35,782 nt of DNA, taken from Ammoniphilus sp. YIM 78166. Lineage in GTDB: Bacteria; Bacillota; Bacilli; Aneurinibacillales; RAOX-1. Under the pieces are notes generated by a model. The model ran no database searches and had not been told where the DNA came from. It was given only the letters and a program-made list of their open reading frames with translations. The stretch lies in the NCBI RefSeq assembly GCF_004522215.1, contig NZ_SDLR01000018.1, forward strand, positions 1 to 35,782, written 5' to 3'. The translations under genes and the position numbers were made by a program. Positions 30,520-35,782 of the stretch are shown here, in pieces (position 1 is the first letter of the stretch; each line of letters starts with the position of its first letter).

Positions 30520-31710
30520 TTACTCACCCGGAACCTTAATCACTAAAGATAAGAAGAAAGACACCACTAACACACTCGCGAGAATAAAACATACCAGATT
30601 AAAATCACTGATCCTAAGCATGATGGGCCCGATGCTTGCTCCAAGGAATAAAATAAAGGTATAAATCGTGACAGCTATACTTCGTTCTTTCTGCCCTATG
30701 GTTCCTATGACTTGAATCATGACTGGAATTACCATCGAAAAACCAGATACGAAGATAACCGTAGACACGATGATGAAAGACAGATTGGATGTCGCCCCCT
30801 CCATCAAAAGTCCAATGGCAGCAATAACCAGTCCAAGGTTAAGCACCTTTTTCAAGCCATGTTTTCTTACCATCGGTCCCGTAAAGAAAGAAAATCCCAC
30901 TCCGATGATGCCAATGAACCGTACCCAAAGGATTTCCATCGTATCTAGCCCATACTCTCTCGTTAAATATCCCCCAAAGGATGCATACATCCCTACAAAG
31001 CAAAAGAACAGGGTAATGGCAATTACATACCCTTTGATAAGTTCAACATTACCTAAAACCTTCATGATTTGATTCCCAAAGGATGAGCGTTCAGCACTGG
31101 CTTTGATCCTTATATCCTTGGGAAGGATGCTCCAAGCAATCATGAACATGATGAAATAGATCAAAGAAAAAAAGAGAAATACATAGTTCCACTCTATCAT
31201 TTTTGTAATCCAGGAACTAAAGATCTGTCCCAAGATTCCAGAAAAGGAGAAACCGGCGCTGATCGAAACAATCGTCAGTCCTCGTTTTTCAAGGGGAAAC
31301 ACTTCAAATACATAGGTTAAAGCAGCAGGAGCGAAAGTGGCTGCAAGGAATCCCTGCAGGGCTCTGAGAATAATGAAGAACTTTAGTTCTTCCATAAAAT
31401 AAATAATGCCGGTAACAACGGATAAGGCTGCCAACCCGTAAACCATAACCTGCCATCTGCCCAATCGATCCGATAGGGGTCCAAAAAGGAGAAAACCGAT
31501 GGAATAAAAAAGAGTGAAGGAACTTGTAGCCCAACCGATGGCTGCTTCCGGAACGGCAAAAAAAGTGGATAATTCCCCGATAATCGGCAACATCGTATAC
31601 ACATTACAAACCACAAAAAAACCTGTAAGGGACAAAACAAGCATAGCAACCGTGTAGTTAACGGGTGATATATCCAATCGAAGTTCTTCCTTTAATACCT
31701 GCCTTTGCAT
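30520..31710 (-). CDS. Major facilitator superfamily transporter
   Basis: 396 residues, about twelve membrane helices. The MFS signature GPLSDRLGRWQVM sits in the loop between helices 2 and 3. FAPAALTYVFEVFPLEKRGLT and SAGFSFSGILGQIFSSW follow in helices 4-5, and a charged central loop (LPKDIRIKASAERSS) divides the two halves. Resembles drug/metabolite exporters of the DHA1 type. AGGAGAGG precedes the ATG. Substrate unknown; single gene, no regulator beside it. Confidence 0.85.
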   Translation of the reverse strand: MQRQVLKEELRLDISPVNYTVAMLVLSLTGFFVVCNVYTMLPIIGELSTFFAVPEAAIGWATSSFTLFYSIGFLLFGPLSDRLGRWQVMVYGLAALSVVTGIIYFMEELKFFIILRALQGFLAATFAPAALTYVFEVFPLEKRGLTIVSISAGFSFSGILGQIFSSWITKMIEWNYVFLFFSLIYFIMFMIAWSILPKDIRIKASAERSSFGNQIMKVLGNVELIKGYVIAITLFFCFVGMYASFGGYLTREYGLDTMEILWVRFIGIIGVGFSFFTGPMVRKHGLKKVLNLGLVIAAIGLLMEGATSNLSFIIVSTVIFVSGFSMVIPVMIQVIGTIGQKERSIAVTIYTFILFLGASIGPIMLRISDFNLVCFILASVLVVSFFLSLVIKVPGE

Positions 31711-32003
31711 GAATGATTACCTCTCCTATTCAAAAAATAAAATATTATCCAACCCTTCTTTCTATTATGATAATAATAAGAGGATAATTCCAATTGAACT
31801 ATTCTTGGATTTTCTTTTCTTTTCTAAAGAAACTTTTTTAGTTCTAATCTTTGGTTCATCTTTTTCCTTCTTGTAAAGAAACAGGAGAACCAGGGTACTC
31901 CCGAGGAAGTGTTCTCCAAACGGCAAAGCGCTCCGCACTTTACCTTCCAACAGCAGTAGTGCCCTACATGAGGGAGTATCCCTGAAGTAAGAATTTACAT
32001 ATT
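31711..32003. other. Intergenic region with an inverted repeat
   Basis: AGGGTACTCCC (31892-31902) and GGGAGTATCCCT (31972-31983) are inverted, with one mismatch, around a 69-bp GC-richer core. This could be a structured RNA or remnant of a small mobile element. No credible gene; the minus-strand frame across it lacks family resemblance. Confidence 0.35.
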
Positions 32004-32033
32004 TTGCATCATTGTATACACTTTGTATATACA
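32004..32033 (+). promoter_or_regulatory. mazEF promoter and probable autoregulatory operator
   Basis: TTGCAT (32004-32009), 16-bp spacer, TATATA (32026-32031). Two palindromic boxes, TGTATACA (32013-32020) and TGTATATACA (32024-32033), overlap the promoter, as expected for repression by the MazE-MazF complex. Confidence 0.55.
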
Positions 32034-32052
32034 TTCGTGGGAGGTGAAAATC

Positions 32053-32271
32053 GTGTTACAAGTCCAAAAATGGGGCAACAGTTTAGGTATTCGAATTCCC
32101 AAGGCTATTGCCAAAAAAATCGGCCTGGAAGAAGGTTCTGAAATTGATTTGGATATTGAAGACGATAAAATAGTAATTAAACGTAAGTCAAAAAATTTAA
32201 ACGAACTATTGTTAAAAATAACCCCTAAAAACATTCATAAAGAAGTTTCTACAGGTGATGTAGAAGGTTGA
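32053..32271 (+). CDS. mazE: MazE-family antitoxin (AbrB/SpoVT fold)
   Basis: 72 residues from the GTG at 32053, preceded by GGGAGGTGA. N-terminal swapped-hairpin DNA-binding domain: VQKWGNSLGIRIPKAIAKKIGLEEGSEI, typical MazE. The C-terminal part (KNLNELLLKITPKNIHKEVSTGDVEG) is the toxin-binding tail. One of the few plus-strand genes. The stop lies 5 bp before the toxin ATG. Confidence 0.93.
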   Translation: MLQVQKWGNSLGIRIPKAIAKKIGLEEGSEIDLDIEDDKIVIKRKSKNLNELLLKITPKNIHKEVSTGDVEG

Positions 32272-32276
32272 GAAAC

Positions 32277-32618
32277 ATGGTAGAAAAGTACGTTCCAGAA
32301 CAAGGCTATTTAATTTGGTTGCAGTTTAACCCTCAATCCGGACACGAACAGGCGGGAAAAAAACCCGCTTTGGTCCTCTCACCAGCATCTTATAATGGTA
32401 AAGTCGGGCTATCATTGCTTTGTCCTGTTACTTCAAAAATAAAAGGATACCCCTTTGAGGTTATTGTTCCACACGACCTCCCCATCGAAGGCGCTATTCT
32501 TTCTGACCAAGTTAAGAGTCTTGACTGGCAATCACGAAAAGCGATATTTATTTGCAAAGTGCCAGCCGAAACGTTAGAGGAAGTTATTTCAAAAATTAGT
32601 TTGTTAATATCTGATTGA
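32277..32618 (+). CDS. mazF: MazF/PemK-family endoribonuclease toxin
   Basis: 113 residues from the ATG at 32277. MazF features: YLIWLQFNPQSGHEQAGKKPALVLSP (conserved start with the G-x-E/H-Q-x-G-x-RP-like loop, here GHEQAGKKPA), a SLLCPVTSKIKGYPFEV strand pair and LSDQVKSLDW. Cleaves mRNA when free of MazE. The loop has Lys-Lys where many members have Arg-Arg or Arg-Pro. Confidence 0.93.
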   Translation: MVEKYVPEQGYLIWLQFNPQSGHEQAGKKPALVLSPASYNGKVGLSLLCPVTSKIKGYPFEVIVPHDLPIEGAILSDQVKSLDWQSRKAIFICKVPAETLEEVISKISLLISD

Positions 32619-32823
32619 AAATGCCGTCTTAAATCCGTAATTGAGAAGTTTCGCTTTAAATTCTAAATAAATGGATAGATTCAAAATCAGATCGAAGATC
32701 ACTTCTTAATTTCAAGTTAGCGGTTCCCGTAAAAAACAAACGAAATCAAACTTCAAAAACACGGAATATCTTCAGAAGTTCAACGAAGCACGGAATGATC
32801 ATCATCCCTTTACTTAATAGGAA

Positions 32824-32862
32824 AACCTCAAGGTGACAGCCCTCACCTTGAGGTTTATTTTA
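32824..32862 (+). terminator. Intrinsic terminator downstream of mazEF
   Basis: Perfect 13-bp stem AACCTCAAGGTGA/TCACCTTGAGGTT (32824-32836 with 32843-32855), 6-nt loop, followed by TATTTTATTT. It lies about 200 bp beyond mazF; the gap between holds no recognisable gene. Confidence 0.75.
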
Positions 32863-33171
32863 TTTCTGTCATTTTTTCTACCGCGTACTTCAGCCCTTCA
32901 CGTCCGGTTCCACATTTTTGGTGGAATACCCTTCCACAGTATTCGAATGATAAGAAACTAGAATATGAATATCAATTTAAGGGAAAACTCACTGTCCAAA
33001 TCATAGCAATTATAACAGGATATAGTTAAAGCTAAATAGCGAAATGGAAGTGACCAACACCGTTGGTTGCTTGATCAGAGCAAATAGAGGTGTTGGGGTA
33101 TCGGATTTGCTAACATGAGACTTAGCGGGTTCCCGACCTTTCGAAATTTCTTCCAGCTCCCTTTTAGAAAC
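32863..33171. other. Intergenic region without a supported gene
   Basis: AT-rich, with a small inverted repeat (CAACACC near 33056 and GTGTTG near 33092). Nothing else is convincing. Confidence 0.4.
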
Positions 33172-33714
33172 CTAAGGATGGGATGAAGGGTCATCCGTAA
33201 ACATTCGGTTCCAGGCGATCGTCCACAACAATCCGATCACAGCCAGAACGATAAAAGCATATTCCCACCCCCAATAAATGGCCATAAAGTCTACCACCGG
33301 ACCGGCTATCGCGCCGCCTAGAGGACCGCCCGCTTGATTCATGCCTACCGCCCGGGCCCTTTCCCTGATTGGAAACCAGTTATTCACCGCTTTATTGGGT
33401 TCTACGAACGCGGAAGCCGACCCGATGATAGCAATCAGCCACATCCAAAAAACAGCCTCTGGACCACCAATGGAAATGGCCAACGAGACACCTGCTAAAT
33501 TGCCTGTTCCAACACGTGAGGCTGTCCTTAGGGCAAAGGCTCCAAAAGCCGAAACCCCCTTGTCGCCTTTACTCGAATCTACCATGCCATCCCCTAGCAA
33601 GCGCACCATTTCACCTATAAGTCGAAGTTGTACAAACTTGGTTTTAATAGTGAAATAAAAACCAGCAATAACTAGCAAAGCAATGATTACATAGGTCCAT
33701 AAGATATCATTACA
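33172..33714 (-). pseudogene. Chimeric transporter remnant: alanine:cation symporter N-part fused to MFS C-part
   Basis: The frame is open from codon CNDILWTYVII at 33714, just after a TAA at 33715-33717, with no usable ATG. The first 105 codons match the N-terminus of AGCS (AlsT-type) sodium:alanine symporters: TIKTKFVQLRLIGEM, SAFGAFALRTASRVGTGNLAG, GGPEAVFWMWLIAI. At about 33400 it switches, in frame, to an internal piece of an MFS anion:cation (hexuronate-type) transporter: NKAVNNWFPIRERARAVGM, WGWEYAFIVLAVIGLLW, DDPSSHP. Neither half is complete. Interpreted as a deletion/recombination scar. Confidence 0.8.
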
Positions 33715-33718
33715 TTAC

Positions 33719-34025
33719 AATATTGCTAAAAGTACGTATGCAGGGTACGGGTCGGGATATCGGGAACCTTCATTAGAAACTATCAGAAAGCTTGCGGATC
33801 TATTGGAAACATCAGTTGACTATATTTATTAGAGAGAATGGATGACCAACTTTCAATCCCAAAGTAGAAGAAGTCAAAATGAGCAATCCTCTTGAGCTAA
33901 CAGATGAAAATTCATTTGTTTCCGTTCAATTGGCCGTAGATGGTGAGCCTATGTCACAGGATGAACTTCACCAATTCATCGCTTTTATCCGAGCTAAACG
34001 CCAAATTGAGCGAAAAGGGATTTAA
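33719..34025 (+). pseudogene. Broken XRE-family transcriptional regulator
   Basis: The first part (33719-33832) reads IAKSTYAGYGSGYREPSLET and IRKLADLLETSVDYIY, the recognition helix and end of an HTH_3 domain; the start of the gene is missing. After TAG, a different frame (33879-34025, MSNPLELTDENSFVSVQLAV, DGEPMSQDELHQFIAFIRAK, ending RKGI) gives the usual C-terminal segment of such Bacillales regulators. A frameshift plus TGA separate them. The truncated 5' end lies within 5 bp of the truncated end of the divergent transporter remnant. Confidence 0.75.
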
Positions 34026-34177
34026 ATAATGGTTCATTAATGATGAAGTATAAAAAGGGGTTATGTGCGATTGAAGCACTTGTATTTTTTGGACGAACGC
34101 TTTATTTCTGACTTCATTATTCTCCTTCTCGTATAACATTTACTGGTCCCTTCCCCGGCTAACAATCCCTGATAGCC

Positions 34178-34205
34178 GAAAAAAACAGACCTCCTTGAGG
34201 TCTGC
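34178..34205 (-). terminator. Intrinsic terminator after the anti-TRAP-like gene
   Basis: Minus strand CAGACCTC-AAG-GAGGTCTG, perfect 8-bp stem, followed by TTTTTTTCGG. About 25 bp past the frame end. Confidence 0.8.
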
Positions 34206-34228
34206 ATCGACGTTGATTTATGAATTTT

Positions 34229-34394
34229 TCATTTATCTAAATGCCTATTAAAAAAGTCTAACAATGTTTGACCTAAAGCAGTAGCAATATATCCTTTACC
34301 ATCACATTTAGGGCATGCTTCACCGTTTATTGTGACCTTTCCCATTACATTCCCAACACTGCTGTTCCAAATCGTCCATTGCAATAATGGTCAC
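34229..34394 (-). pseudogene. Anti-TRAP (RtpA)-like small zinc-binding protein, frameshifted
   Basis: From a GTG at 34394: MTIIAMDDLEQQCWECNGK, then after a one-base frame change VTINGEACPKCDGKGYIAT and ALGQTLLDFFNRHLDK. Two CxxCxGxG zinc knuckles and the ALGQTLLDFF ending align with B. subtilis anti-TRAP (53 residues) and related DnaJ-like zinc proteins. The break lies at GGGAAAGG (about 34336-34343), so either one base is extra, two are missing, or the read has an indel. Anti-TRAP proteins block the tryptophan attenuator protein TRAP. No trp genes are nearby, so function is by similarity only. Confidence 0.65.
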
Positions 34395-34636
34395 TATAAA
34401 TCTACACCCCAGTTCATGTTTTACCTTAATATACCACAAACTTCACATTATTGTTTTCTCACAATCCTCCTAATACTGATATCGGAATAACAAACATGGC
34501 CTGCTTCGACACTATTCATTGTACATCATAGGATATGGCTTAAAATTCTGCTTTTGAAAAATGTAACACACATCAGGCATTGCGTTTCCTAGATCATGGT
34601 TAAATCGTCCATCCTGTTAGGATCATCCATTCCCCT
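34395..34636. other. Short intergenic stretch
   Basis: AT-rich; no gene, repeat or RNA seen apart from the upstream region of the anti-TRAP-like gene. Confidence 0.4.
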
Positions 34637-35086
34637 TTATTTCTCCATCCAGCCGACATTGAGTATGAAATACTGTTCAGCTCCAGTTAGATTGGCGATG
34701 CAAAAGGTAACGGACTGTCCAGGCATTACTATGAATCTCCCTTTATAATCCCTTCCTGCAATTCCATTATGAGAAAAATATGTATCAATTAGATCCCCTC
34801 CAACTATAGGATTGGCATCATGAATGATCATCTGAGCAGATACATCACTTGAATAATCATACGAAAACCTTTCTGAATTGAACTTTTGCAATGGAACTCC
34901 TGTGGCTAAAATAGCACAATCTTCCTGAACTTCAAGGCAGTAATCACTGGAACCACTTGACTTAACAGCCCCCAAATATAATGTTTTATTTGATATCAAA
35001 GGATTTACCATTTGTAAAATAATGGTTCCGTTTTTTTTGACAGACTGCCTCCCCGTTGTTACAATATAAAATCTAGCTTCCCCCAT
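34637..35086 (-). CDS. Hypothetical protein (beta-rich, DUF6143-like?)
   Basis: 149 residues: MGEARFYIVTTGRQSVKKNG, alternating strand-like segments (LYLGAVKSSG, DCAILATGVPL, MIIHDANPIVGGD) and a C-terminal GRFIVMPGQSVTFCIANLTG...FILNVGWMEK. No signal peptide or membrane segment. The pattern suggests a beta-sandwich, possibly of a spore- or surface-associated family; I only weakly associate it with DUF6143. AGGAG before the ATG and a TATAAT in the 60 bp upstream. Single-gene unit, separated by a strong terminator from the riboswitch gene. Confidence 0.55.
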   Translation of the reverse strand: MGEARFYIVTTGRQSVKKNGTIILQMVNPLISNKTLYLGAVKSSGSSDYCLEVQEDCAILATGVPLQKFNSERFSYDYSSDVSAQMIIHDANPIVGGDLIDTYFSHNGIAGRDYKGRFIVMPGQSVTFCIANLTGAEQYFILNVGWMEK

Positions 35087-35183
35087 GTTCTACTCCTATT
35101 GGTTATTTTTTCTATATTATAGTATTCAACAAGAGTATAAGGAAACTCCTTCCTTTCTTCTAAAAAATATGAAATATAACAAG

Positions 35184-35236
35184 AAGAAAAACAGCTGCAA
35201 GTCACCTAAATACATTTAGGTGACTTGCAGCTGTCT
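35184..35236. terminator. Very strong bidirectional hairpin terminator
   Basis: Perfect 20-bp inverted repeat (35191-35210 with 35215-35234; arms start ACAGCTGCAAG and end GCAGCTGT), 4-nt loop. On the minus strand it is followed by TTTTTCTTCTT, ending the riboswitch-gene transcript. Confidence 0.85.
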
Positions 35237-35278
35237 TTTCATTGCACATTAGGAAAGCAGGGAAGTACTCTGGATTGC

Positions 35279-35482
35279 TCAGCGCTTACTAAGCAATGCT
35301 TTAATATTTCTATACGCTTCAGACAAAATGACCTCCATAATTTCAATTTCCTTAAGAGTTAAACCATAGTCATTCATTAACTGATGACGGAACTCCATAC
35401 TAATAAGCTGATTAAAATTGTTGGAATCCATTCGCATTAATTCAATGATTCGTGTCACCTGTTGTTCGGTCAAAATACTCAA
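35279..35482 (-). CDS. Hypothetical 67-residue protein downstream of a c-di-GMP riboswitch
   Basis: Start chosen at TTG 35482, preceded by GGAGGG at 6 bp. The longer frame to 35557 runs through the riboswitch aptamer, so its first codons are not protein-coding. Reads MSILTEQQVTRIIELMRMDS, then NFNQLISMEFRHQLMNDYGL and TLKEIEIMEVILSEAYRNIK. Entirely helical, no membrane segment. No family recognised. Its only neighbour on the transcript is the riboswitch, so it is probably involved in a motile-to-sessile or sporulation-linked response; this is inference. Confidence 0.65.
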   Translation of the reverse strand: MSILTEQQVTRIIELMRMDSNNFNQLISMEFRHQLMNDYGLTLKEIEIMEVILSEAYRNIKALLSKR

Positions 35483-35527
35483 ACTTACCCTCCATTCGAA
35501 TAAAGGGGACATTTGCATTGTTAAATC

Positions 35528-35603
35528 GGCAACTGGCTGGCTTATCGGTTTAACCAACTTAGCCCCTTTAGCTTTGCGTCATCACCTTTCAGTGATTTTG
35601 CCC
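35528..35603 (-). ncRNA. Cyclic di-GMP-I (GEMM-I) riboswitch
   Basis: The minus strand carries the class I c-di-GMP aptamer signature in order: GGGCAAA (P1 5' side), a CACTGAAAGGTG hairpin with GAAA tetraloop, the conserved GACGCAAAGCTA, a GGGGCTAAG segment, then GATAAGCCAGCC and TTGCC closing P1 (GGCAA/TTGCC). GNRA tetraloop and tetraloop receptor elements are both present. It lies 45 nt upstream of the TTG start at 35482. No terminator occurs between them, so control is probably translational. Confidence 0.9.
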
Positions 35604-35782
35604 TTTTCTTCATTTAATTGTAAATTCTATAAGTAATAAATCGATTTTTGAGTGGGTGCTTTTACCCATTTTTAGTATATTACGTCAGGCAAATAGAGTA
35701 AATGTCTACTTTTGAAAATGAATACTTTTTTACTTCTAACGTAATCCCTTTTAGAGGCCCCACTTGCTGGTTCGATTTCCCA

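Noticed and set aside
32880..32940. Group II intron domain V remnant (TTCACGTCCGGTTCC)
   Set aside because: Only a short similarity; no paired domain, reverse transcriptase or boundary sequence.
35483..35557. N-terminal 25 residues of the riboswitch-controlled protein
   Set aside because: This stretch overlaps the riboswitch aptamer and its linker; TTG at 35482 has the ribosome site.
35740..35782. tRNA 3' part at the right edge (GGTTCGATT resembling a T-arm)
   Set aside because: The T-stem does not pair within the window and no anticodon or D-arm precedes it.

Overview
The window looks like a chromosomal segment of a Gram-positive, low-to-mid GC Bacillales bacterium. The evidence is Bacillus-like malate dehydrogenase, MtlR and mannitol PTS proteins, the Firmicutes-type eut gene set with an ANTAR-domain antiterminator (EutV/EutW), purine-rich Shine-Dalgarno sites, a remnant resembling anti-TRAP, and intrinsic terminators after many genes. 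Genus cannot be fixed from sequence alone. Nearly everything is on the minus strand, so gene order below runs from high to low coordinates.

Core (19.4 kb down to 3.1 kb): a complete ethanolamine-utilisation microcompartment locus. It starts with a secreted HAD phosphatase (PchP-like) and eutH, eutS, eutP. Next come eutA, eutB, eutC, eutL, eutE, eutM, a PduL-type phosphotransacylase, a Firmicutes-specific Eut protein, eutN, a second BMC-H shell protein and malate dehydrogenase. The kinase/antiterminator pair eutW-eutV closes the locus. Three near-identical leader modules (TTTACA -17 bp- TATAAT-like promoter, short hairpin with a hexaloop ending in GGC, overlapping intrinsic terminator) precede the phosphatase/eutHSP block, the eutA-mdh block and eutWV. 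This is the layout expected if EutV antitermination switches on all three. No eutG, eutT, eutQ or eutJ is visible. Mdh sits where an NADH-recycling enzyme would be useful. The second BMC-H gene carries a dnaX-like A-AAA-AAG slippery site directly before its stop codon, with a 65-codon continuation in the -1 frame ending in a TAATG overlap.

Sugar-alcohol region (28.5 kb to 19.7 kb): gutM, the glucitol/sorbitol PTS (EIIC, EIIBC, EIIA), a sorbitol-6-phosphate dehydrogenase and an HPr. Then, after a terminator, come an MtlR-type PRD regulator, a mannitol-type EIICBA, a second HPr-like protein and a HAD sugar-phosphate phosphatase. There is no mannitol-1-phosphate dehydrogenase.

Flanks: the left edge (1-2.6 kb) has a ~42-44 bp tandem repeat, a DUF1189-like membrane protein, a small membrane protein and an AAA ATPase, followed by remnants of two metabolic genes. 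The right flank (28.6-35.8 kb) is accessory and eroded. It holds a possible HEPN-type pair, an MFS transporter, a MazEF module, a chimeric transporter remnant abutting a broken XRE regulator, a frameshifted anti-TRAP-like gene and a hypothetical gene. A c-di-GMP-I riboswitch lies upstream of an unrecognised 67-residue protein.
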